DNA of 7,960 nucleotides from Candidatus Babelota bacterium (GTDB taxonomy: Bacteria; Babelota; Babeliae; Babelales; Babelaceae). The stretch covers positions 1 through 7,960 of the forward strand of contig PRDV01000038.1 of assembly GCA_003174035.1 (NCBI GenBank). Reading direction: 5' to 3'. A model generated the notes under the pieces. That model had not been told where the DNA came from, did no database searches, and worked only from the letters and a program-made list of their open reading frames with translations. Made by a program: the position numbers and the translations under genes. Positions 1 through 6,053 of the stretch are shown piece by piece; positions within the stretch are counted from its first letter, which is position 1; the number at the start of each line of letters is the position of its first letter.

Positions 1-393
1 AAAATTGATCCAGGTAGCAGAGTAACTGGACTTGCTCTTATTGATGATAAAACTGGCAAAGTATTTTTTGCTGCTGAGCTTCATCATAGGGGACATCATA
101 TTCATGGTCTGCTGACTGCACGTTCTTCACTACGTAGAAATAGGCGGTCACGTAAAACTCGCTATCGCGCGCCTCGTTTTAATAATAGAACCAGAGTAGA
201 TAGCTGGCTGCCTCCTTCACTTGAAAGCAGAATTGCAAACATCATGACCTGGGTTAATCGGTTAAGGCGTTATGCTCCCATCGAAGCATTGAGTCAGGAA
301 TTGGTTCGATTTGATATGCAGCTGATGCAAAATGCTGCTATACAAGGAACAGAATATCAACAGTCATTCTTAGAAAGAATATACTCATTCTAG
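1..393 (+). pseudogene. iscB: IscB RNA-guided nuclease, 5' cut by window edge and 3' truncated
   Basis: The reading frame is open from base 1 to a TAG at 391-393 (130 codons visible). The RuvC-I motif KIDPGSRVTGLAL carries the catalytic Asp at visible residue 3. The arginine-rich bridge helix spans residues 41-63 and contains RRNRR, the RRXRR signature. RuvC-II is ALSQELVRFDMQLMQN with Glu100. Known IscB proteins continue after the motif EYQQ into an HNH domain and then RuvC-III; here EYQQ (118-121) is followed by nine unrelated residues and a stop. HNH, RuvC-III and the C-terminal region are therefore absent, and I see none of them downstream. The N-terminal 50-60 residues and any omega RNA, which lies upstream of iscB, would be left of the window. 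IscB travels with IS200/IS605-like transposons and cuts DNA guided by omega RNA. This copy cannot make a complete nuclease and is most likely a decayed mobile-element gene. Confidence 0.9.
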
Positions 394-410
394 CAGAACA
401 AATTAATTTT

Positions 411-459
411 TGATAGTGAAAACATCATTTTTGCAGAATTTTTGATGTTTGCGATATCA
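411..459. repeat. 49-nt palindromic module, copy 1
   Basis: Two inverted 17-nt arms, TGATAGTGAAAACATCA (411-427) and TGATGTTTGCGATATCA (443-459), flank a 15-nt T-rich spacer TTTTTGCAGAATTTT. The arms are inverse complements at 14 of 17 positions, so the module could form a long hairpin or bind a dimeric protein on each arm. The arm consensus across both modules, read outward, is TGATGNTTNNNNTATCA. Copy 1 starts 18 bases after the premature iscB stop. It could be a transposon-end structure, a replication or partition site, or an operator. I do not recognise it as a named family. Confidence 0.75.
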
Positions 460-623
460 TTTTTTACTTTAAGAAGCAAATTTGCGTGTGGGTCAGCAAA
501 TCTAGACTTTCAACTTTTAAAAATAAATCTTGATTGTTTCTTTTTAATTTTATGAGTTATTATGATTTAGAGGTAATATTTGAGGCAATATCGAAGATAA
601 TTTCCCGATTTAAAAAGTAGAAA

Positions 624-672
624 TGATATCGCAAACATCATTTTTACAGTATTTTTGATGATTGAACTATCA
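624..672. repeat. 49-nt palindromic module, copy 2
   Basis: This has the same architecture as the module at 411-459. The arms TGATATCGCAAACATCA (624-640) and TGATGATTGAACTATCA (656-672) surround the 15-nt spacer TTTTTACAGTATTTT, which matches the copy-1 spacer at 13 of 15 positions. Its left arm is the exact inverse complement of the right arm of copy 1, and the match extends to 20 bp (443-462 against 621-640). The two modules start 213 bp apart. The inward-facing 20-bp arms could also be read as terminal inverted repeats of a 198-bp MITE-like element (443-640), with an ambiguous T-run as target duplication. Confidence 0.75.
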
Positions 673-835
673 TTTTTACAAAATCCTTCCAAAATGAGTT
701 TGTGATAATCTAAGCCTCAACCACCCGGGAAGCAGTCCCCATAAAACGCGGGTTTGCTCGCTGCCAAGATTTTTAGTATGCTTACAATAACGATTCCTTA
801 GGCATTTAAAATTCGTCGAAAATTAGTATTCACGA
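673..835 (+). other. gene-free segment before the terminator, function unknown
   Basis: No open reading frame with a convincing start lies here, and no tRNA or known RNA was recognised. A locally GC-rich patch (about 720-766) can form small helices, for example ACCCG at 723-727 with CGGGT at 749-753, or GGGA at 727-730 with TCCC at 736-739. The GC island sits in AT-rich DNA and is followed by a strong plus-strand terminator. That fits either an untranslated transcript end or a small RNA, but no promoter or conserved motif settles it. Confidence 0.2.
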
Positions 836-857
836 GGGGCCGCATGGCCCCTTTTTT
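836..857 (+). terminator. rho-independent terminator
   Basis: A perfect 6-bp GC stem, GGGGCC (836-841) with GGCCCC (846-851), encloses the loop GCAT and is followed directly by six T (852-857). The T-run is on the plus strand only, so it ends rightward transcription. No intact gene lies upstream in the window, so it must serve a transcript from the iscB side or from the unexplained 673-835 segment. Confidence 0.85.
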
Positions 858-911
858 GTGCGCTAGATTCACGTTTTTTCTTTTCACGCCTACCAGATCT
901 CTCTTGAATTA

Positions 912-941
912 TTGCATTTATATTTTACATTTGAATATAAT
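912..941 (+). promoter_or_regulatory. candidate sigma70 promoter for the kinase-like gene
   Basis: A perfect -10 box TATAAT (936-941) lies 18 bp after a weak -35 TTGCAT (912-917). Transcription would start near 948, about 40 bases before the chosen ATG at 988. This also argues against the upstream in-frame ATG at 946, which lies next to the -10 box. Confidence 0.5.
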
Positions 942-973
942 ATAAATGAGTAAGCGAGTTACCTTTCGCTCTC

Positions 974-981
974 AAGGGGGG
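974..981 (+). promoter_or_regulatory. ribosome binding site that fixes the start at 988
   Basis: AAGGGGGG lies six bases before ATG 988-990. The alternative in-frame ATG at 946 has no Shine-Dalgarno sequence, would sit at the promoter, and would add 14 residues in front of an otherwise normal signal peptide. Confidence 0.75.
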
Positions 982-987
982 ATTATT

Positions 988-1755
988 ATGAATATTCACA
1001 TGCTCATCATTGCTCTTCTAGGCTCATTAAGCCTGCTTGCTGCGCAGCCTCTCTGGGATAACCGCCTTGATTTTGAGGAAATTGAACACAGGCTAAAACA
1101 TGAGCGCATCGTTGAAATAATTGATATGCATACATTTTTAAAAAAGTCAGGAAAAATTCCGAGTGGTACTCACCCGATCCAATTAGCAATACTCGAAAGC
1201 GGACTTAAAGCAGTTTTCAAAAAACCAGGAGCCTGCTATGGGGAAATTGCAGCTTATAATATGGCAAAAGCATTGGGCATGCGGATAGTACCTCCTACAG
1301 TCATGCGTGAGATCAAAGGCGTACGGGGGAGCTTACAATTCTACGTTGAATCATCAATTGATCTTATGCGATCGCATCAAGACTATAGAAGTAAGCTCGA
1401 TGAAAAAACAATAAGCCATGAACAACTTTTTAATTATTTGATGTGTAGATGGGATATCCATGCAGGTAACCAGATACTTGCTAAGCACAAAGGCAAATAC
1501 TATCTTGCTCTGATTGATAATGCGGGAGTGCGTAGCCTCATTCATACCACCAAAAACAAAATCACTACTATGTATGCATCTACGCTGGAAAAGCTCAAAG
1601 TAGTTGACCGACCTAAGCTTGAATTAGTTTGGCACGAGTTACTTAAAGTGAATAGAAATCGTACTGAGAAGCTCATCGATCTTATTCTCACGCGTAAAGA
1701 ACAAATCATTGAAGTCATCCTCAAAACCAAAATCAAGAAAAAACGCTCGGCCTGA
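988..1755 (+). CDS. exported PI3/PI4-kinase-like (FAM20C-like) protein
   Basis: The protein has 255 residues from the ATG at 988, chosen for its ribosome binding site and because it opens directly into a signal peptide (about residues 1-20, ending LLAAQ). The body has the order of motifs seen in atypical kinases of the PI3/PI4K and FAM20 type: a candidate ATP-binding Lys in GLKAVFKK (72-79), a helix-C-like Glu86 in GEIAAYNMAKALGM, a hinge-like stretch GSLQFYVE (114-121), a catalytic loop DIHAGN (156-161, usual form DRHxxN), and a metal-binding Asp177 in LALIDNAG (DFG-like). The usual Arg in DRH is Ile here, but the Asp, His and Asn remain. The C-terminus is helical and very basic. If exported as predicted, it would act in the periplasm or outside the cell, where its substrate (protein, lipid or sugar) is unknown. 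A HipA-like or aminoglycoside-kinase-like fold is an alternative. The gene has its own promoter and a ~100-bp gap to the next gene. Confidence 0.65.
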   Translation: MNIHMLIIALLGSLSLLAAQPLWDNRLDFEEIEHRLKHERIVEIIDMHTFLKKSGKIPSGTHPIQLAILESGLKAVFKKPGACYGEIAAYNMAKALGMRIVPPTVMREIKGVRGSLQFYVESSIDLMRSHQDYRSKLDEKTISHEQLFNYLMCRWDIHAGNQILAKHKGKYYLALIDNAGVRSLIHTTKNKITTMYASTLEKLKVVDRPKLELVWHELLKVNRNRTEKLIDLILTRKEQIIEVILKTKIKKKRSA

Positions 1756-1780
1756 TCCTGCCGTCACTTTACTCTAACAA

Positions 1781-1824
1781 TTGACAGTTGACAAACTTTT
1801 CCTACCTGTTAATATAAATATAAT
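1781..1824 (+). promoter_or_regulatory. candidate promoter with two overlapping TTGACA boxes
   Basis: Two perfect -35 hexamers TTGACA lie seven bases apart (1781-1786 and 1788-1793). Downstream is an AT block with TAATAT (1810-1815), TATAAA (1813-1818) and TATAAT (1819-1824). The best pairs are 1788-1793 with 1810-1815 (16 bp) or with 1813-1818 (19 bp). It drives the gene starting at 1858. Confidence 0.55.
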
Positions 1825-1857
1825 CAATAAAATAAACAGATTTAAAAGGATTTTGTC

Positions 1858-3285
1858 ATGAAAAAGATTGTATTGTTATCGCTCTTTGCTTTTGCCCCTA
1901 TTATGAGTATGGATCCCGATTTATGGTATTTAACCCTTAAGGCTCATCAAGCACAACCGTCCATTCTATGCGAAGAGTCTATCTTTCCTTTTGAAATACT
2001 GCGCTTCATAGGCTTAGCGGGAGAACCAAGCACTCTTCAATCTGCTCTTAAAAATTTGATAGGTTTGCGCAAAGTTAATAGGTCATTTTATGAAGAATCA
2101 CATAACGTATCCTTTTTACAAGAATTTTTTAATGTTTGTCAGCAACCAGAGGATTTCTCCTCAGAGCAATTCACTGATCTAAAGGAATTTCTGATCACTA
2201 TACTTGCACAGGATCAACAAAGTACCGGTGAAGTACATCTTCTGAAAGCGCTTCTAAGTAATAACGTACTAAGTAACGTTCAAAAATGTATGCATCTCTG
2301 CGACACAATTGCGATGTTAAAATTCATGAGCGGGTTTGTCTCAAAGGATTCATTTACTGAATATTGTGCTGGCGCGATAAAAGCAATACTCCATTTTTAT
2401 CCGGATAACAACCACATTGTTGACTTCATTACCAGCAAACTTAGCAAGCGAATTCCAGATATCGCTGCTAAGATTGCTTCTTTATGTGAATCACTTCGAA
2501 ACAACAAAAACACCGAAGACAATTCTCTTTCCTATGAAGCAGTTGTGAAAGCGCTCGGACCATCAAATAGTTCCTCAGTACTACTAGAAGAGATAAAGAA
2601 AAGGATCGCCTTAACCTGCGATGAGCGAAAATTGTTGGAATATGCTTCAAAAGCAGATCCCGATGAAATGGAAGATCTTTTTAGACAAAACAATTTTAAC
2701 GGGGTTCTTCTTGATGTAGCCTGCTTGCAAGCATGTGTCACCAAAAATTTTTCTTGCGCAGCTATGATTATCGATACGATGGATATCTGCCGACTTGATC
2801 AGAATGATCTAGGAAAATCTATGTGGGTGTTTGCATTTCGACAGCTACTTATGGTCAATGCCCTTATGTGTGGTGCCGATCAAGGAATTCTCAAGGCTCT
2901 AATAAGAAAAATGGAATTTCCTCATCATTTGATGCTCTGCTGGTGGCTAACTGGCTTAAGAGAATATGGCCTACCAGGTTATGATAAACTTGAAAATGCT
3001 TTAGAAGAAGAAAATTATTTTACTGCCTCAGAGCTTGATTTTCTGAATGCCTGCTCTAATGGGAATATGGAGAAGGTTAGTTCTATGACGCAGCAAATAA
3101 TCGATCGTGGTGCCGAGGCAATCTTTTTTGCTCTTGGCTCAGACAGAAGAGAGATAGCCAGCTTAATTCTAAGCAATACAGAAGCTTTATCTCGAATACG
3201 TAATCATCTGCCTATGATCATAGGGTTAGGAACCATGATGTTCCCCGATCATATTGGATTTCTTAAAGAGCATTTTCAAGCGTAA
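1858..3285 (+). CDS. exported F-box-like / helical-repeat protein
   Basis: The protein has 475 residues. The ATG is preceded by AAAAGGA (1844-1850) with a seven-base spacer. Residues 1-17 form a signal peptide (basic MKK, then a hydrophobic stretch to PIMS). Residues about 42-82 look like a degenerate F-box: an 'FPFEILRFIGL' helix, then 'LIGLRKVNRSFYEESHN', matching the spacing of 'LPxEIlxxI...L..LrxVcrxFy'. The rest is mainly helical. Two stretches resemble decayed ankyrin units: residues about 282-305 (LLDVACLQACVTKNFSCAA) and about 392-440 (ELDFLNACSNGNMEKV, then a DRREIASLIL helix). F-box domains in bacteria are typically host-directed adaptors that bind eukaryotic SCF ubiquitin ligases, so an effector role is plausible but inferred. 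The Sec-type signal leaves the export route beyond the inner membrane unclear. The F-box is weak and could be a chance helix pair; a purely structural helical-repeat protein is the main alternative. Confidence 0.6.
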   Translation: MKKIVLLSLFAFAPIMSMDPDLWYLTLKAHQAQPSILCEESIFPFEILRFIGLAGEPSTLQSALKNLIGLRKVNRSFYEESHNVSFLQEFFNVCQQPEDFSSEQFTDLKEFLITILAQDQQSTGEVHLLKALLSNNVLSNVQKCMHLCDTIAMLKFMSGFVSKDSFTEYCAGAIKAILHFYPDNNHIVDFITSKLSKRIPDIAAKIASLCESLRNNKNTEDNSLSYEAVVKALGPSNSSSVLLEEIKKRIALTCDERKLLEYASKADPDEMEDLFRQNNFNGVLLDVACLQACVTKNFSCAAMIIDTMDICRLDQNDLGKSMWVFAFRQLLMVNALMCGADQGILKALIRKMEFPHHLMLCWWLTGLREYGLPGYDKLENALEEENYFTASELDFLNACSNGNMEKVSSMTQQIIDRGAEAIFFALGSDRREIASLILSNTEALSRIRNHLPMIIGLGTMMFPDHIGFLKEHFQA

Positions 3286-3308
3286 AACATGTAACCCAAC
3301 AAAATCCG

Positions 3309-3344
3309 GCACCTATGTTAGAGTATTAACCACAACATAGGTGC
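3309..3344. terminator. intergenic hairpin, probable terminator of the F-box-like gene
   Basis: A perfect 11-bp stem, GCACCTATGTT (3309-3319) with AACATAGGTGC (3334-3344), surrounds a 14-base loop and lies 23 bases after the stop of the upstream gene. The following TATTATTT is only a weak U-tract, so termination may be partial. It separates the upstream gene from the aquaporin promoter. Confidence 0.6.
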
Positions 3345-3368
3345 TATTATTTAGACAAATTTCTATCC

Positions 3369-3398
3369 TTAACAATTTTTCTTTGGGGTATAGATAAT
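3369..3398 (+). promoter_or_regulatory. candidate sigma70 promoter of the aquaporin gene
   Basis: TTAACA (3369-3374, 5 of 6 to consensus) and GATAAT (3393-3398, 5 of 6) are 18 bp apart. Transcription would start near 3405, giving a leader of about 70 bases. The aquaporin ATG has a good AAGGAG at 3461-3466. Confidence 0.5.
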
Positions 3399-3473
3399 GA
3401 CGAGTGCTAGATTTCCGCTCGAAAATATGGCAAAGTACTAAAGTTACTACACAAGCCATAAAGGAGCAGTTCT

Positions 3474-4100
3474 ATGAAGAGATATGTTGTTGAAGCCATC
3501 GGAACTTTTTTTCTTGTATTAACGATTGGGTGCACAGTCATTGGCACTCCACAGGGCATTATAGCCCCACTTGCGATCGGTTCCATTCTTATGACCATGA
3601 TTTATGCTGGAGCCCATATTTCTGGCGCACATTACAATCCAGCAGCTACCTTGGGTATCTGGCTGAGAGGCCGCGTGAGCACACCCCATGTTATCCCTTA
3701 TATGCTTGCACAAATAGTAGGAGCTCTCTCGGCAGCTGCAGTAGTAAAATACCTCAAACCAGCCAATCCTTTGGATCCAGCGCGCTTAGCTGCTGGGCCA
3801 ACTTTCCTTGTTGAGTTCTTATTTACCTTTGCGCTCGTTTTCGTCATTTTGAATGTTGCTACTGCCAGGTCCAATGTCCATAATTCCTTTTATGGATTAG
3901 CTATAGGCTTTACGGTACTTGCAGGAGCATTTGCTGTTGGCAGTATTTCTGGAGCTGCATTCAATCCCGCAGTCACTCTAGGGATTGCTAGCCTAGGACT
4001 CCTTTCTTTACAGAATGTGCCACTGTACCTAGCAGCACAATTTCTTGGAGGAGCCGTTGCCGCATTTCTGTTTAATTACCTAAATCCCGAAGATCGTTAG
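3474..4100 (+). CDS. aquaporin (MIP family channel)
   Basis: At 208 residues this is short for the family (usually about 230-290). It shows the internal two-fold repeat of MIP channels: six hydrophobic membrane helices and two half-helices bearing NPA motifs. The first is SGAHYNPAATLG (NPA at 55-57), the second SGAAFNPAVTLG (NPA at 164-166). AEF-like signatures open each half: VEAIGTFFLV (6-15) and VEFLFTFALV (113-122). In classical aquaporins the second motif is NPAR, whose Arg lines the selectivity filter; here it is Val167, and the second motif resembles the first. From memory, other bacterial channels with NPAV in this place exist, so this points to a subgroup rather than damage. It should pass water or small neutral solutes through the inner membrane, but the filter change makes the substrate uncertain. 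The start is fixed by AAGGAG seven bases upstream. It converges on a minus-strand TPR gene 78 bp away, with no clear terminator between them. A relic of a second aquaporin copy lies at 5971-6019. Confidence 0.9.
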   Translation: MKRYVVEAIGTFFLVLTIGCTVIGTPQGIIAPLAIGSILMTMIYAGAHISGAHYNPAATLGIWLRGRVSTPHVIPYMLAQIVGALSAAAVVKYLKPANPLDPARLAAGPTFLVEFLFTFALVFVILNVATARSNVHNSFYGLAIGFTVLAGAFAVGSISGAAFNPAVTLGIASLGLLSLQNVPLYLAAQFLGGAVAAFLFNYLNPEDR

Positions 4101-4178
4101 AGAAAGGGCTTTGAACAACCCGTAAGGTTACCAAGCAACCCAAAACTTTGAGAAGACAATTTCTGGTACTTATTTCTA

Positions 4179-4969
4179 TCATATAAGACCTGATTCACCT
4201 GCTTTACTCATGAATTCGCGAACTTCCTGAAATTCCCTGTGATCTTTCTGAATAATTTCGGCACCTCTTTTTAAGGCTTTCTCCGCTTCATCTTTAGACC
4301 CTAAAATGGCGAGAGCGGTGGCATAGTGAACATAAGCATTATAAAAATCATTTGGATAAGTAAAATATTGAGCCCATGCAATAACTGCTTTTCGAGCATA
4401 GCTTTGAGCAAGTTCTTTTTCGCCCTTGAATAAGAGTTCCCTTGCATAATTTGCAGCCCCAACACCCTGACAATAGTATACCCACAAATTCCAGTTTATT
4501 GTTCCCCAAAATTCGTTGGTCCTTTGAACGCCTAATTCATATTGCCGTTTATAATCACCGAGGCGATAGCAATACTCATTTAAAAACCAATAATATGTCC
4601 GTCTATCTTGAGTTTCAATTGTTAGCACTAACCTTTCAAAGATCTCCTTCGATCTTTGTACCATTTTTTCCTTAAGATGAATGGAAATTCGCCCGCAGAA
4701 TCACCTAGTACCGTGGCAAAATATACTTGCACATCAAAATTTGTTGGATATGTTTCTAACCCCTGGGTTATTATTCTCAGTGCTTTTTCATAATTGCCTT
4801 TCTTTATCTGATCGGATGCTTGGGAGTTAAATGCTTTAGCCTCTTTTGATTCTCCTTCTTTTACATTGCTGAGTTCTATGCCCAGAGCCCTTTTTGCAAT
4901 TGCTTCATCTGATTCCATAGCGCCAATATAACCACTTAAGAAAAGAATCAAAGCTAAAATGATTTTCAT
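4179..4969 (-). pseudogene. exported TPR protein paralogue A, split by a one-base frameshift
   Basis: Two overlapping frames together match the neighbouring paralogue (5058-5849) from end to end: an N-terminal part from ATG 4969 (signal peptide MKIILALILFLSGYIGA, one TPR unit with KKGNYEKALRIITQGLETYP) and a C-terminal part ending at 4179 (TPR units around residues 171-244 in paralogue numbering). The locus is 791 bp against 792 bp for the paralogue. The shift falls near 4685-4687, where three A (plus strand) replace an expected four: restoring one base turns GEFPFILRKK into GEFSIHLKEK, matching GNFSIDLKEK of the paralogue. The N-terminal frame otherwise stops at 4628-4630. The distal frame has its own ATG at 4662-4664 with AAGGA five bases upstream, so the C-terminal half might still be made, but without a signal peptide. 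The cause could be a real mutation, a homopolymer sequencing error, or slippage. It may be co-transcribed with the paralogue 88 bp upstream; no terminator separates them. Confidence 0.8.
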
Positions 4970-5057
4970 ATTTTTTCCTTAAAACTACATAAAAAATTGA
5001 TGACTGATCCCTCGATCTTTCCCAAGGGCTCGGCTTGAATATTTTAGCATCACTCCG

Positions 5058-5849
5058 TTATATAAGTCCTAATTCACTTGCTTTGCTCATGAATTCTCGA
5101 ACTTCTTGAAATTCCCTGTGATCTTTCTGGATAATCTCAGTACCTCTTTTTAAGGCTTTCTCAGCTTCATCTTTAGACCCTAAAATGGCGAGAGCTATAG
5201 CGTAATGCACATACGCATTATAATACGTATTTTTTAAGGTAAAATATTGAGCCCAAGCAATCACTGCTTTTTGCGCATAGTCTCGGGCAAGTTCTTTTTC
5301 ACCCTTAAATAAGAGTTCGCGTGCGTAGTTAGCAGCTCCAACACCTTGACTATAGTAACCTGAAGAATTCCAATTTTTTGTTCCCCAAAATTCGTTGACC
5401 CTTTGAACTCCTAATTCATATTGCCTTTTATAATTACTACATCGGTAGCAATACTCATTTAAAAACCAATAATATGTTCGTCTATCTTTCTTATCAATCA
5501 CAAGTACCAAAGCTTCAAACATCTCCTTTGATCTTTTTTCCATTTTTTCCTTGAGATCGATTGAAAAGTTACCTGCAGAATCTCCTAAGATCATGGCAAA
5601 ATATGTTTGCATATCAAAATCTGTAGGATATGCTTCCAACCCCTGAGTAGCTATGCTAAGTGCTTTGTCATAATTGCCCTTCTCAACCTGCGCAAACGAT
5701 TGGTCGCACATTGCAGCCACTTCCTTCGATTCCCCTTCTTTTACAGCACTGATTTCCACGCTCAAAGCCTTTTTTGCAATCGATTCATCCGATTCCATCG
5801 CACTAATATAACCACTAAACAGAAGAATTAAAGATAAAATGATTTTCAT
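5058..5849 (-). CDS. exported TPR-repeat protein, paralogue B (intact)
   Basis: The protein has 263 residues. A signal peptide covers about residues 1-17 (MKIILSLILLFSGYISA), and AAGGAG lies just upstream of the ATG. A TPR-like helix pair occupies about residues 44-78 (QVEKGNYDKALSIATQGLEAYP). The middle (126-160) is rich in Tyr and Trp (YYWFLNEYCYR, NEFWGTKNWN). Two more TPR-like units lie at about 171-204 (ANYARELLFKGEKELARDYAQKA) and 211-244 (AYVHYAIALAILGSKDEAEKAL). TPR proteins bind other proteins; as an exported one it probably acts in the periplasm, but no partner is indicated by the neighbours. By hand alignment the C-terminal 160 residues are about 82% identical to paralogue A and the first 95 about 68%. 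Upstream sequence is also partly shared over roughly 60 bases, so the duplication included the leader. A good promoter lies at 5940-5967. Confidence 0.85.
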   Translation of the reverse strand: MKIILSLILLFSGYISAMESDESIAKKALSVEISAVKEGESKEVAAMCDQSFAQVEKGNYDKALSIATQGLEAYPTDFDMQTYFAMILGDSAGNFSIDLKEKMEKRSKEMFEALVLVIDKKDRRTYYWFLNEYCYRCSNYKRQYELGVQRVNEFWGTKNWNSSGYYSQGVGAANYARELLFKGEKELARDYAQKAVIAWAQYFTLKNTYYNAYVHYAIALAILGSKDEAEKALKRGTEIIQKDHREFQEVREFMSKASELGLI

Positions 5850-5939
5850 ATTCCTTCTCCTTAGAACTACGATCTATACCTTAAAAATTGATTGCCGCAT
5901 CTTTCAATAGTCAAATTGAATTCTTACAGCATATAGATC

Positions 5940-5967
5940 ATTATACAATATGAAAATTTTTAGTCAA
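5940..5967 (-). promoter_or_regulatory. strong candidate promoter of the TPR pair
   Basis: On the minus strand, TTGACT (5967-5962, 5 of 6) is followed after 16 bp by a perfect TATAAT (5945-5940). Transcription would start near 5933, giving a leader of about 84 bases to the ATG at 5849. The -35 box ends only three bases from the aquaporin relic, so the junction that removed the second aquaporin abuts this promoter. Confidence 0.65.
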
Positions 5968-5970
5968 ATA

Positions 5971-6019
5971 AGCCGTTGCTGCATTTCTTTTCAATTATCT
6001 GAATCCTGAGGATCGTTAG
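5971..6019 (+). pseudogene. 3'-end relic of a second aquaporin gene
   Basis: These 49 bases align without gaps to 4052-4100, the end of the intact aquaporin gene. They encode the same last 15 residues, AVAAFLFNYLNPEDR, and the same TAG stop. Seven bases differ, all at third codon positions and all synonymous. Upstream the similarity stops at once (an in-frame TAA at 5969-5971) and gives way to the TPR promoter; downstream of the stop it also ends. It is therefore the tail of a divergent, once-functional aquaporin paralogue, otherwise deleted. It has no start and makes no product. Confidence 0.85.
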
Positions 6020-6053
6020 CAGGTATTGCAGCAAATAACTCATTATTATCAGG

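Noticed and set aside
394..680. CRISPR-like array from the repeated TGATG... motifs
   Set aside because: Only four arms in alternating orientation, with an AT-rich 15-nt spacer that is itself repeated. CRISPR repeats are same-direction with unique spacers.
673..835. Omega RNA, 6S, SRP RNA or tRNA in the GC island
   Set aside because: Omega RNA lies upstream of iscB, not after it. No SRP GGAAG/GCAG loop pairing, 6S bulge or tRNA cloverleaf could be built by eye.
946..987. In-frame upstream start (ATG 946) for the kinase-like gene
   Set aside because: It has no ribosome binding site, lies next to the -10 box, and would bury the signal peptide. ATG 988 has AAGGGGGG at a good distance.
3397..3441. 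14-codon mini-ORF in the aquaporin leader
   Set aside because: Its ATG overlaps the proposed -10 box, so it would probably not be on the transcript.
4101..4178. Bidirectional terminator between aquaporin and TPR gene A
   Set aside because: Only 4-bp stems (AACC/GGTT) with no T-run were found in the convergent gap.
4442..4675. Plus-strand open frame opposite TPR paralogue A
   Set aside because: It lies fully antisense to a gene with clear paralogue support and has no recognisable features.
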